Assembly: GCF_042434915.1 (NCBI RefSeq)
Contig: NZ_CP170198.1
Span: forward strand, 2,480,001-2,544,000
Reading direction: 5' to 3'
DNA from: Aquimarina sp042434915
GTDB lineage: Bacteria; Bacteroidota; Bacteroidia; Flavobacteriales; Flavobacteriaceae
DNA: 64,000 nucleotides
The translations under genes were made by a program, and so were the position numbers. Below, in pieces: positions 18,013-26,391 of this stretch (positions within the stretch are counted from its first letter, which is position 1; each line of letters opens with the position of its first letter). The notes below the pieces were generated by a model. That model had not been told where the DNA came from, did no database searches, and saw only the letters and a list, made by a program, of their open reading frames with translations.

Positions 18013-18025
18013 TGGAATTGTTCGT
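18013..18025. promoter_or_regulatory. Degenerate operator-like site 1
   Basis: TGGAATTGTTCGT keeps the left half and the TTC of the right half of the TGGAATnnTTCCA palindrome found twice nearby. It lies 17 bp upstream of the repressor start and could mediate autoregulation. Confidence 0.5.
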
Positions 18026-18043
18026 AACAAATATATTAAATTT

Positions 18044-18056
18044 TGGAATATTTCCA
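18044..18056. promoter_or_regulatory. Operator-like palindrome site 2
   Basis: TGGAATATTTCCA, a near-perfect 13-bp inverted repeat flanked by T on the left and A on the right (TTGGAATATTTCCAA). It is one of two copies sharing the form TGGAATnnTTCCA in the divergent region between the S24 repressor and the repair operon. It is the probable binding site of that repressor. Confidence 0.7.
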
Positions 18057-18085
18057 ATTTTAACACTTGTGAATTTTTATTTTAA

Positions 18086-18098
18086 TGGAATTATTCCA
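18086..18098. promoter_or_regulatory. Operator-like palindrome site 3
   Basis: TGGAATTATTCCA, the second good palindrome of the TGGAATnnTTCCA form, flanked by A and T. It lies 32 bp upstream of the DUF559 ATG, in a position to cover the repair-operon promoter. Confidence 0.7.
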
Positions 18099-18104
18099 TA
18101 AATT

Positions 18105-18117
18105 TGGAATCTTTACT
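18105..18117. promoter_or_regulatory. Operator-like half-site 4
   Basis: TGGAATCTTTACT keeps only the left half TGGAAT of the palindrome, 13 bp before the DUF559 ATG. It may be a weaker site or chance. Confidence 0.35.
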
Positions 18118-18130
18118 AAATCAAATAAAA

Positions 18131-18508
18131 ATGAATACGCTATCTACACATATACCCGTAAAAGAACACGTTGTAAAATATTCGCTTAACAATACCATCG
18201 GTGTTCTTGATCAACTTGCTCTTACGCTATCAAAAAAAGGAATTGATTTTAAAAGAAATCACTCCATAGCTAATTACACTTTTGACTTCTACAATCCTAA
18301 GTTAAGACTAGCCATCGAAGTTGATGGATATGCTCACGAATTCTCGGATATTATGAATCAAGACACTCAAAAAAAATTATTAATACCTTCGCTAAACATC
18401 CATGTTTTACGTTTCACAGATCATCAAATTTTGGTAGATAGTGAAGAAATAATAAGGGCTATTAAAACTCATGCTTCTTTAAACCAACAAGTATCATATG
18501 TCGATTGA
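18131..18508 (+). CDS. DUF559 endonuclease-like protein
   Basis: Encodes 125 residues from the ATG at 18131; an in-frame TTG at 18104 lies inside a repressor half-site and was not used. The sequence fits DUF559, a small PD-(D/E)XK-like (Vsr-related) fold: FKRNHSIANYTFDFYNPKLR followed by LAIEVDGYAHE holds the catalytic-type Asp and Glu-x-Asp, and HVLRFTDHQIL is the following strand. A role in nicking or cutting damaged DNA is suggested by the family and by context, but not proven. It overlaps the radical SAM gene by 11 bp, so translation is likely coupled. It heads the operon controlled by the divergent S24 repressor. Confidence 0.85.
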   Translation: MNTLSTHIPVKEHVVKYSLNNTIGVLDQLALTLSKKGIDFKRNHSIANYTFDFYNPKLRLAIEVDGYAHEFSDIMNQDTQKKLLIPSLNIHVLRFTDHQILVDSEEIIRAIKTHASLNQQVSYVD

Positions 18509-19757
18509 TCGCATAGAAGAAAAACTATCAATCCTTGCAGATGCAGCCAAATATGATGTGTCGTGTTCTAGTAGTGGAGCCAAGAGAAAAAATAAAGATA
18601 AAGGCTTAGGTAACGCTACTAATAGTGGTATTTGTCATAGTTATACAGAAGACGGACGCTGCGTCTCATTATTAAAAATTCTACTTACCAACCATTGTAT
18701 CTTTGATTGTGCTTATTGTGTTACCAGAAAAAGTAATGATATTAAAAGAGCTGCTTTTAAGATACAAGAAGTAGTAGACCTTACTATTAATTTTTATAGA
18801 CGTAATTATATTGAAGGTTTATTTTTAAGTTCTGGAATTTTCAAAAGTCCTGACTATACTATGGAACGATTGATTCAAGTAGCCAAAAGACTTCGTCTAG
18901 AAGAAAATTTTAACGGATACATTCATTTAAAATCAATACCCGGGGCAAGTGACGAATTGATGCGTGAAGCAGGATTATACGCTGATCGATTAAGTGTTAA
19001 TATAGAAATTCCAACAATATCTGGATTAAAATTATTAGCTCCCGACAAGGACCACAATGATTTTATTAAACCGATGTTGAAAGTCAAAAACGAAATCATT
19101 CAATACACTGCTGAAAAAAAATTAATCAAAAGCACGCCTAGATACGCACCCGCGGGTCAAAGTACGCAAATGATTATTGGAGCCACTGGAGAAAGTGATC
19201 GTGATATTATGTACTCTGCAACACACTATTACAAAAATTACAATATGCGTCGAGTATATTACTCTGGCTATATCCCTATTAGTACTGATAGTAGACTCCC
19301 ATCGATACAATCAGAAGTTCCTATATTAAGAGAAAATCGCTTGTATCAAACAGATTGGCTTCTTCGATTTTATGGTTTCAACGTTACCGAGCTATTGAAT
19401 GAAGAAAATAAAAATTTAGAACTTGATATTGACCCTAAATTAAGTTGGGCACTTCGCAATTTAAATTTGTTTCCGATAGATATAAACAAAGCAGACAAAC
19501 GTTTATTGGCAAGAGTTCCAGGTATTGGAATGCAATCCGTAAACAAGATAACACAAGCAAGACGTTTTAGAAATTTAGATTGGACCCATTTAAAAGCAAT
19601 TGGGATCGCTTTAAATAGAGCACAATATTTTATTACATGCAATTCCCGCAATTTCAATTCAAAAGATTATTCTGCAGAGCAACTTAAATATATCATCATA
19701 GCCAATTCAAAAAGTAAATATCAAAAACATTTTAATCAACAATTAACTTTATTCTAG
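18498..19757 (+). CDS. Putative DNA modification/repair radical SAM protein
   Basis: A 419-residue radical SAM enzyme of the type annotated as putative DNA modification/repair protein (TIGR03916-like). The cluster motif CX3CX2C is Cys67, Cys71 and Cys74 in NHCIFDCAYC. The C-terminal part holds a helix-hairpin-helix DNA-binding motif, LLARVPGIGMQSVNKITQAR (about residues 335-355). The family is distantly related to spore photoproduct lyase. It starts within the end of the DUF559 gene and is followed after 18 bp by the TIGR03915 gene, the usual partner. Placement behind LexA-like operators fits a damage-induced repair function; the lesion handled is unknown. Confidence 0.9.
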   Translation: MSIDRIEEKLSILADAAKYDVSCSSSGAKRKNKDKGLGNATNSGICHSYTEDGRCVSLLKILLTNHCIFDCAYCVTRKSNDIKRAAFKIQEVVDLTINFYRRNYIEGLFLSSGIFKSPDYTMERLIQVAKRLRLEENFNGYIHLKSIPGASDELMREAGLYADRLSVNIEIPTISGLKLLAPDKDHNDFIKPMLKVKNEIIQYTAEKKLIKSTPRYAPAGQSTQMIIGATGESDRDIMYSATHYYKNYNMRRVYYSGYIPISTDSRLPSIQSEVPILRENRLYQTDWLLRFYGFNVTELLNEENKNLELDIDPKLSWALRNLNLFPIDINKADKRLLARVPGIGMQSVNKITQARRFRNLDWTHLKAIGIALNRAQYFITCNSRNFNSKDYSAEQLKYIIIANSKSKYQKHFNQQLTLF

Positions 19758-19775
19758 AAGTAATATTATAGTATT

Positions 19776-20546
19776 ATGACTACAAAATTACTATATGACG
19801 GAAGCTTTGAAGGACTCTTGACATGTATATTTGTAATTTTTGAAGAACAGATATCTAACTTTAGCATTCAAAAAAATCTTGAAGCAACACACGAGCTTTT
19901 TGGTACTTCTGAAACTGTGTATACTGATTTAAAAAAAGCAGATCGTGTTTGGACTGGTTTTAAAAAGAGAAGTACAAAAACTCAACAACAAAAAGTACTC
20001 AAAGTCTTTTTGAGTGAAATTAAAGGTTTGGAAAATACGCTTGCTATATATTTTGTTGAACTATTTACAAAAAAAAGAAATATCGGAAATGATTATAGTA
20101 ACCCTACAATAGTAAAGATTAGCCAAGTGGCCAAAATGGTGAGTCGAGAAAAACACAGAATGGAAGCTTTTGTTCGTTTTCAACAAACCAAAGATAACCA
20201 ATACATCGCCTATGTAGAACCTGATTTCAACGTTTTACCTTTGATTTCTTCACACTTTAAAGATCGGTATGCAGATCAACAATGGCTAATTTATGATAGT
20301 AAAAGAATGTATGGAATATATTATGATTTAAATGAAGTTAAACTTATTACCCTAGACTTACCATCAAAAACTGAACATAAAATCAAAAAAAATATAGCAA
20401 GTGATACAGAGTTTAACTATCAAAGATTATGGAGCACCTATTTTGAAAAAGTTAATATTTCCTCTAGAAAAAATACCAAACTACACACTCAACATATACC
20501 TTTAAGGTATTGGAAATATCTTACTGAAAAAACTACAATTTTATAA
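19776..20546 (+). CDS. TIGR03915 / DUF4130 family putative DNA repair protein
   Basis: A 256-residue protein of the DUF4130 / TIGR03915 family, known as the regular neighbour of the preceding radical SAM protein and sometimes fused to a uracil-DNA-glycosylase-like domain (no such fusion here). Typical segments are the N-terminal YDGSFEGLLTCIFVIFEEQ and, in the DUF4130 core, VAKMVSREKHRMEAFVRFQQ, then YVEPDFNVLPLISSHFKDRY and WLIYDSKRMYGIYYDL. No catalytic motif is recognised. It is the last gene of the three-gene repair operon. Confidence 0.88.
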   Translation: MTTKLLYDGSFEGLLTCIFVIFEEQISNFSIQKNLEATHELFGTSETVYTDLKKADRVWTGFKKRSTKTQQQKVLKVFLSEIKGLENTLAIYFVELFTKKRNIGNDYSNPTIVKISQVAKMVSREKHRMEAFVRFQQTKDNQYIAYVEPDFNVLPLISSHFKDRYADQQWLIYDSKRMYGIYYDLNEVKLITLDLPSKTEHKIKKNIASDTEFNYQRLWSTYFEKVNISSRKNTKLHTQHIPLRYWKYLTEKTTIL

Positions 20547-20674
20547 ATCGATCCTATCAGTTTTTTTTCTCAATGACCTCTAATAATTACAAAATAAATC
20601 AATTGAAGCTTAAAATTTTTTATTAAAATTATTAGGTATGCGCAATAAAATTTTAAATAAATAAAATAATACAC

Positions 20675-20682
20675 TAGATTTG
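20675..20682 (+). promoter_or_regulatory. Probable promoter -7 element of the helical lipoprotein gene
   Basis: TAGATTTG matches TAnnTTTG, 34 bp upstream of the ATG at 20717. It indicates transcription separate from the repair operon. Confidence 0.5.
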
Positions 20683-20716
20683 GCGTTAAATAACCCATTA
20701 ACTATATCTATCAATT

Positions 20717-21028
20717 ATGAAAAATTTATTTTTAGGAGCAGTAGCTGTATTATTATTATCAGTTACTTCATGTAAAGAAACAGCTAATAAAGCTGAAGAG
20801 GCAGGAGATGCAATCGAAAATGCAGCTGAAGAGGCAACTCAAGCAGCAACTGATGCTGTTCAAGAAGCAGATAGTGCTCTTGAAGAAGCTGGTGATGCTT
20901 TAGAAGAAGCTGGTGAAAATGCTAGCGATGCTGCAAAAGAAGCAGTTGAAGAAGCTGACAAGGCTATCGAAGAAGCTGGAGATGCTTTAGAAAAAGCTAA
21001 AGAAGACGCTAAAAATGTTATGAACTAA
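20717..21028 (+). CDS. Small Ala/Glu-rich helical lipoprotein
   Basis: A 103-residue protein. The signal peptide ends in a lipobox, LLLSVTSC (Cys at about residue 20), so it should be lipid-anchored in the cell envelope. The mature part is almost entirely Ala, Glu, Asp and Lys, with imperfect 11-residue repeats such as EEAGDALEEAG, and should form a long amphipathic helix similar to late-embryogenesis-abundant (LEA) or YtxH-like proteins. A stress or envelope-spacer role is possible but not shown. It has its own promoter-like element and a strong terminator. Confidence 0.8.
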   Translation: MKNLFLGAVAVLLLSVTSCKETANKAEEAGDAIENAAEEATQAATDAVQEADSALEEAGDALEEAGENASDAAKEAVEEADKAIEEAGDALEKAKEDAKNVMN

Positions 21029-21055
21029 ACATCATACCATTTCAATAGAGTATTA

Positions 21056-21089
21056 CAAACCATCCTTTTTAAGGATGGTTTGTTGTTTT
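21056..21089 (+). terminator. Terminator after the helical lipoprotein gene
   Basis: A perfect 12-bp stem, CAAACCATCCTT / AAGGATGGTTTG, with a TTT loop and a following TTGTTTT. It may also serve the convergent nitroreductase gene, whose stop lies at 21088. Confidence 0.85.
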
Positions 21090-21663
21090 AAAACCGAATC
21101 CATTCAGTTTTATGTTTAATATCACTTCTTGTCACCTCTGCTTTTTCGTTAGTATTGTAATGTCCCATATAAAAAAAGCCGAGACAGCGTTCTCCATCTT
21201 TCATTGCAATCAAATCTTGCAAGTAATCCTTTAAAATTGGGCTGCTCCAATAACATCCAATATTGTTTGCTTCACACGTTAACCACATATTTTGAACTGC
21301 CATAGCAACTGCCGCTATCTCTTCCCATTCGGGAACTCTTTCTTTTGGGTCTCGTTGCATACATATAGCAATAATTGTATCAGTCGCTTTACAATTATCT
21401 AAAATTTTCTTGTGCTTAAAAGGCGAAAAACTAACATTTGGTGTAATATCGGTGTAGGTATCTGACAAAAACTCACCCAACCTATCCTTTGCTGCTTCTC
21501 TAAAAATTTTGAATCGCCAAGGTTCAGTTTTTTTATGAGAAGGCGCCCAGTTTGCGTTGGTCAAGATTTGATTGATTAAGTCAACACTAATTGGTTTATT
21601 AGTATATTGAGCAGGAAAAACTGAGCGTCTGTTTTGAATAAGTTCGTCTATAGTATATATCAT
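21088..21663 (-). CDS. Nitroreductase family FMN-dependent oxidoreductase
   Basis: A 191-residue protein of the FMN-binding nitroreductase superfamily. IQNRRSVFPAQYTNKPIS and NANWAPSHKKTEPWRF are the flavin-phosphate-binding N-terminal segments; AAVAMAVQNMWLTCEANNIG and WSSPILKDYL match the central helix and dimer region, and LGFFYMGHY the C-terminal strand. The short length is normal for the YdjA-like branch. These enzymes reduce nitro or quinone compounds with NAD(P)H; the physiological substrate is unknown. It converges on the lipoprotein gene. Confidence 0.92.
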   Translation of the reverse strand: MIYTIDELIQNRRSVFPAQYTNKPISVDLINQILTNANWAPSHKKTEPWRFKIFREAAKDRLGEFLSDTYTDITPNVSFSPFKHKKILDNCKATDTIIAICMQRDPKERVPEWEEIAAVAMAVQNMWLTCEANNIGCYWSSPILKDYLQDLIAMKDGERCLGFFYMGHYNTNEKAEVTRSDIKHKTEWIRF

Positions 21664-21826
21664 TCTGCTGTAATTTTAAAGAATTGGGTAAACTACCATT
21701 TTGATTTAAAAAAGTAAGCATTCCAATTCGATCTTATGAAAAGTTTAATATATCTTTCTCCAAAAAGTGCTGCTTTCCCTTATTCGAACTTGTTTGATAT
21801 CACTTTCAAAAAAGCCAACTGTAAGA

Positions 21827-22948
21827 TTACTTGCGCTGTAGCACATATTGTTGCTTACCTTGTTTTACCAATTTATAAGATGATCTTATAGCATCAGCGC
21901 CTTTGACATGTAATGAATCCGAAAGTATCCTTAACCAATCAACACGATCAACTATTACATCATCCAATATCACATCCTCCATATTGGCATTGGTGAGAAC
22001 TGTTCCCCATAGTTTTGCTTCAGATAAATCCCCTCCTTTTAAATTACTGTTAGTCAAATTAGCATGCGTTAGATCTGCACTCAGTAATTCGGCCTTTTCC
22101 AAATTAGTGTTACGCATTTTAGTGTTTTTTAATATGGCATCTGAGAGATTAATTTCTTTTAAATTGGCATTATTAAGCTCTGCTCTTTCCAAATTAGCAG
22201 CTGGCATCTGAGCTGCACTAAAATCAGAAAAATCTAATCTAGCATATTTCAATCTTGCATCTCTTCCCAAATTAACCTGTTTCAAATCCGTGTAGTGAAA
22301 ATCTGCCGAGTTAAGTATATCTTGAGAGGACTCTGCACTTAAATCACTTTTTAATAAACTAAATAACAATTGACCACGCTCTGGACTAATAGGTTGTTTG
22401 ATAAGTACCCCATCGTCAATATAACGATAAGGCTTCATTGCCATACAGAGACTTACAATCCTAGCTTCAAGTGTTTTACTTATATTTCGTGCACTGGACC
22501 CTTTATACTTAAGTTCTTCATTTAAGTCTCCCAATACATCCCCCATCAAAAACACTAATGAAGATCGCCTGTCTGCTTCAATTAGACTTGTCTGATTATT
22601 AATATATTTATTCTGATTGTAGAGCAATGCCGTTTGAAAAACTAAAATCAAAGATGGGATTATTGTCATAAACAAAGCAAAAATACCTATTCGCGTAAAT
22701 CTATAAATGATATTAGATATGACATTAGCAACCGTATCTACTGATAATGTCTTGGCATTTTTATATTCAAAAATTGCATTTTCAATACTCTTTTTTAATC
22801 GAATTCCTAAAAACGGAATACTTGATTTTTTTAGCAACCAAAAACCAAAACGTTTTTTACGTTTCTTCTCTGTTTCTATCTGTTCAAGTCTATGTTGGAG
22901 AATTTTTTTATCATTCTCTAACTGTTTAATATATGTTTCTTGAGACAC
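21827..22948 (-). CDS. Membrane-anchored pentapeptide-repeat protein
   Basis: A 373-residue protein. Residues 1-30 are a charged coiled-coil segment, a basic region follows (KKRKKRFGFWLLKKS), and one hydrophobic segment lies near residues 90-112 (IGIFALFMTIIPSLILVFQ). The C-terminal part (about 210-335) holds two blocks of pentapeptide repeats of the A(D/N)LXX type, such as NLEKAELLSADLTHANLTNS, which form a right-handed beta helix. Pentapeptide proteins have varied roles (gyrase mimicry, scaffolds, channel partners); the membrane segment argues against a soluble DNA mimic. Its neighbours give no hint. It is read divergently from the aldehyde dehydrogenase gene. Confidence 0.82.
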   Translation of the reverse strand: MSQETYIKQLENDKKILQHRLEQIETEKKRKKRFGFWLLKKSSIPFLGIRLKKSIENAIFEYKNAKTLSVDTVANVISNIIYRFTRIGIFALFMTIIPSLILVFQTALLYNQNKYINNQTSLIEADRRSSLVFLMGDVLGDLNEELKYKGSSARNISKTLEARIVSLCMAMKPYRYIDDGVLIKQPISPERGQLLFSLLKSDLSAESSQDILNSADFHYTDLKQVNLGRDARLKYARLDFSDFSAAQMPAANLERAELNNANLKEINLSDAILKNTKMRNTNLEKAELLSADLTHANLTNSNLKGGDLSEAKLWGTVLTNANMEDVILDDVIVDRVDWLRILSDSLHVKGADAIRSSYKLVKQGKQQYVLQRK

Positions 22949-23410
22949 TTAATCGAGTTTTAAATATTTATTAAATAGGCAAAATTACATAACGTTATAA
23001 AGATAAGTGATATTTGAAATACACTCAGTTTTTAATCAAAATCTGTTGTAAACGCTTTACTAAAATCGATAAATACTATATTATTTTTTAAGTCTCAAGT
23101 AAATAGCTTATAAAATTTTGAACAAACTATCTTTTGCTCATCTCCACATGCATTTTATTTTCCTAAATCCATACTAATGTATTTTAGATTTTCTTCCTAA
23201 ATCATAAATGCTTCGGTATAAAATGAGATCTTCAAATACAGTCTACTTAACAATACTTCACAAAAACTCAAATACACACTTTTTAAAAACAATCTTATAA
23301 TATGTTTTCTTGTAGAAGGCATTAATATAACTTTAGTCAGAGTCGGTTAAACTCTGTTAAAGCACGCAAACAAGCGTTTTACCTTTAGTAGCTTTAAAAA
23401 AAAGAGTAAA
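22949..23410. other. 462-bp intergenic region, divergent promoters expected
   Basis: AT-rich region between the divergent pentapeptide-repeat and aldehyde dehydrogenase genes. No ORF, RNA gene or strong hairpin was seen. The run TAACTTTA near 23328 is one base off the -7 consensus and may belong to the aldehyde dehydrogenase promoter. Confidence 0.5.
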
Positions 23411-24877
23411 ATGAAAGCATATAGAAATTTAAATTTACAGTACATTAATGGTGAATGGAAGGAAAGTTTGAATACTACCTCTAAGATCGACAATATCAAT
23501 CCATATTCTGAAGAAAAAATTCATACAATTAAAGGTGCTACAAAGACAGAAGTAGACGAAGCATTTTCAGCTGCAGCCAACGCTTCAACTACTTGGAGTA
23601 AAACTTTACCCCAAGAACGTTCTGAGGTACTTCACAGACTCACGCATAGTATGCAAAATCGCAAAGATGAAATTATTGATTGGTTAATAAAAGAATCAGG
23701 AAGCACCTTTACAAAAGCCACCATCGAATTTGACACATGTATTAATATAATTAAAGAATCCTCGTCCTTTCCCTTACGTTCACATGGATTCATCTTTAAT
23801 TCTGGAACTCCTGGTAAAGAAAGTAGAGTTTACCGCAAACCTTTGGGCGTTATAGGAATAATTAGTCCGTGGAATTTTCCTTTACACCTCTCTATGCGTT
23901 CTATAGCTCCCGCAATAGCATTAGGAAATACTGTCGTTATTAAACCCGCATCTCAAACTCCTGTTACTGGCGCAACCTTACTTGCCAAACTTTTGGAAGA
24001 GGCCGAATTGCCAAAGGGAGTTTTTAACGTAGTAATTGGAAAAGGTTCTGATATTGGCGATTACTTTGTGCAACATCCAATCCCAAAACTTATTTCATTT
24101 ACAGGCTCAACCCCTATAGGTAAAAATATTGGTAAGCTTGCTGGAGAGGCACTAAAAAGAGTGTCACTAGAACTTGGAGGTAATAATGTTTTTATTGTAA
24201 TGAAAGATGCCAACATAGATGAAGCTGTAGCTGCTGCTATTTTCGGAAAATTTATGCATCAAGGACAAATTTGTATGTCTATCAATCGACTTGTCATACA
24301 TGAAGAGATTGCCGATGAATTTGTTTCAAAATTTACAAAAAAAGTTAATAAATTAAAGGTTGGAGATCCAAGTGATAAAGAAGTCACCATCGGACCTCTA
24401 ATAAACAGTGATCAGGTTGCACGCATTCAAAAAGATATCGAAGCTAGTAAAAAAGCTGGAGCAAAAGTCCTTTTAGGTGGAAACGCAAAAGGTGCACTAT
24501 TAGAAGCTACTATCTTGGATCATGTTACCGATGATATGCCCATTGCAGAAAATGAAATTTTTGGACCTGTCGCCCCTATCATCCGTTTTAAAACAGAAGA
24601 AGAAGCTTTAAAGATTGCTAATTCAAAAAACTTTGGACTTAGCGGAGCTTTACATACCAAAAATATAGAAAAAGGAACTGCATTTGCGAGAAATGTAGAG
24701 ACTGGCATGATTCATATAAATGATCAAACTGTGAATGATGAGGCAAATGCTCCTTTTGGTGGTGAAAAAGGTTCTGGACTTGGACGCTTTAACGGTGACT
24801 TTGTATTAGAAGAGTTTACTCGACTGCAATGGGTTACACTGCAGCATAAGAAAAGAAATTACTCCCCTTTTGCTTAA
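23411..24877 (+). CDS. Aldehyde dehydrogenase family protein
   Basis: A 488-residue NAD(P)+-dependent aldehyde dehydrogenase. The catalytic Cys288 lies in GQICMSINR and the general base Glu254 in SLELGGNN; the cofactor-binding segments IGIISPWNFPLHLSMRSIA, VIKPASQTPVTGA and FTGSTPIGKNIG are intact, as is EIFGPVAPI. The overall pattern (FMHQGQICMSINR, MIHINDQTVNDE, PFGGEKGSGLGRF) is closest to benzaldehyde / vanillin dehydrogenase-like enzymes such as YfmT, but the substrate cannot be fixed from sequence. It is flanked by a terminator and seems monocistronic. Confidence 0.93.
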   Translation: MKAYRNLNLQYINGEWKESLNTTSKIDNINPYSEEKIHTIKGATKTEVDEAFSAAANASTTWSKTLPQERSEVLHRLTHSMQNRKDEIIDWLIKESGSTFTKATIEFDTCINIIKESSSFPLRSHGFIFNSGTPGKESRVYRKPLGVIGIISPWNFPLHLSMRSIAPAIALGNTVVIKPASQTPVTGATLLAKLLEEAELPKGVFNVVIGKGSDIGDYFVQHPIPKLISFTGSTPIGKNIGKLAGEALKRVSLELGGNNVFIVMKDANIDEAVAAAIFGKFMHQGQICMSINRLVIHEEIADEFVSKFTKKVNKLKVGDPSDKEVTIGPLINSDQVARIQKDIEASKKAGAKVLLGGNAKGALLEATILDHVTDDMPIAENEIFGPVAPIIRFKTEEEALKIANSKNFGLSGALHTKNIEKGTAFARNVETGMIHINDQTVNDEANAPFGGEKGSGLGRFNGDFVLEEFTRLQWVTLQHKKRNYSPFA

Positions 24878-24893
24878 AAGTAGTAACACAAAG

Positions 24894-24928
24894 ACACTTC
24901 TTTGCCTAATTGTCAAAGAAGTGTTTTA
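24894..24928 (+). terminator. Terminator after the aldehyde dehydrogenase gene
   Basis: An 11-bp perfect stem, ACACTTCTTTG / CAAAGAAGTGT, with a 9-nt loop and a short T-run (TTTT), 17 bp after the stop codon. Confidence 0.8.
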
Positions 24929-24969
24929 ATATGTTATTTTCTAAATCGGTAACGGACCAAAAAATTATT

Positions 24970-24977
24970 TACTTTTG
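24970..24977 (+). promoter_or_regulatory. Probable promoter -7 element of the GAF histidine kinase
   Basis: TACTTTTG fits TAnnTTTG, 34 bp upstream of the kinase ATG. Confidence 0.5.
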
Positions 24978-25011
24978 TCATACACATTTCATTTAATTTT
25001 ATGTTACCCTT

Positions 25012-26220
25012 ATGATAATTCCCAAAAAAACTGCAGATGAAAAAAGACGTCTTCTTTCATTAAAAAATCTTGAAATTTTAGATACTCTTCCAGAAAATGA
25101 ATATGATACTATTACCGAACTAGCAGCTTTTATTTGCAATACCAATACCTCCTTAGTTTCTCTTATCGATGAAGAACGGCAATGGTTTAAATCCAGAAAA
25201 AATATGGCTTTATCTGAAACCCCAAGAGATCATTCGTTTTGTGCTCATGCTATTAATGACCCTAAAAAGACATTTGTAATTCCCGATGCATCAAAAGACG
25301 AACGTTTTTTTGACAATCCTTTAACGCTTTCAAAAACACCTGTTATTTTTTATGCAGGCGTGCCTTTAATTGACAAACAAGGACATGCCTTAGGTACATT
25401 ATGTGTCATTGATGATAAGCCTAACACTCTTTCGCAAGAACAAGAAAAGGCTCTTAAAAATCTAGCCATACAAGTAGAGAAATTATTCGAACTAAGAAAA
25501 GTAAATAGTGAACTTGAGCAAACAAAACTCGCATTAGAAACACACAATAATTTATTAAAAGATTTTGCTGGGATCGCATCGCATGACATGAAAATGCCTC
25601 TTGCAAATATGATTTTAACATCAGATCTTTTATTAAAAAAATATGAGCCTGTTTTAGATATTACTGGTTTTAACTACCTATCATATATCAAAAAATCTGC
25701 ATTGTCACTTAGTGATTATATATCTAATATTTTAGATCATTACGAAAGTACTGCTTACAATAAAAATAATGTTGAATCATTCGATGTCAATACGCTTTTA
25801 GAAAATCTTGTAGAATTACTACATATCAAGTACGATTGCGAAGTGCATCTACCTGACCTCAACATAGAAGCTACCTGTAATAAAATCGCATTAGAGCAAA
25901 TTTTTCTTAATCTCATTGGGAATAGCCTAAAGTACAATGATAAAAACCCAATTCAGATTTTTATCAACGCTTCGATATTAGAGGATTATTATGAATTTAG
26001 TGTTCGGGATAATGGGATTGGAATTGAATCTGATCAGATAGCATCTGTATTTGAATTATTTGCAACCGTTGGCCATTTAGATAGGAACGGTAATAAGGGT
26101 CACGGGATAGGATTATCGACAGTTAAAAAACTAGTAGACACTTTGGATGGTACTATTAATGTTGACTCAAAAATAGGGGTTGGTACCACCTTTACCTTTA
26201 CGGTAGCCAAGCAAAATTAG
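25012..26220 (+). CDS. GAF-domain sensor histidine kinase
   Basis: A 402-residue soluble histidine kinase. Residues about 20-160 are a GAF domain (LVSLIDEERQWFKSRKNM, FCAHAI, YAGVPLIDKQGHALGTLCVI), a form often found in cytoplasmic sensors. A coiled coil leads to the dimerisation domain with the phospho-acceptor His191 in IASHDMKMPLANM. The ATPase domain shows the N box IFLNLIGNSLKYND, G1 DNGIGI and G2 GNKGHGIGLS. There is no transmembrane segment. The His box reads DMKMPL where most family members have DLRAPL or DLKAPL. A receiver-like protein is encoded 171 bp downstream and may be its partner. Confidence 0.92.
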   Translation: MIIPKKTADEKRRLLSLKNLEILDTLPENEYDTITELAAFICNTNTSLVSLIDEERQWFKSRKNMALSETPRDHSFCAHAINDPKKTFVIPDASKDERFFDNPLTLSKTPVIFYAGVPLIDKQGHALGTLCVIDDKPNTLSQEQEKALKNLAIQVEKLFELRKVNSELEQTKLALETHNNLLKDFAGIASHDMKMPLANMILTSDLLLKKYEPVLDITGFNYLSYIKKSALSLSDYISNILDHYESTAYNKNNVESFDVNTLLENLVELLHIKYDCEVHLPDLNIEATCNKIALEQIFLNLIGNSLKYNDKNPIQIFINASILEDYYEFSVRDNGIGIESDQIASVFELFATVGHLDRNGNKGHGIGLSTVKKLVDTLDGTINVDSKIGVGTTFTFTVAKQN

Positions 26221-26391
26221 GACAACTTACTTGTGTACATAGTTGTATTAGTCTAATGATTAGCTTCAATCAATACTACCTCTTATCGGTTTTTTAAAAC
26301 TTTATACCGAAAAACTCAATTTTTAAACTTCGAAAAAACTTTTAATGAGTTGGTAATTAAGAGCTTTGAGATTACTAAAATAGTTTTTAAA

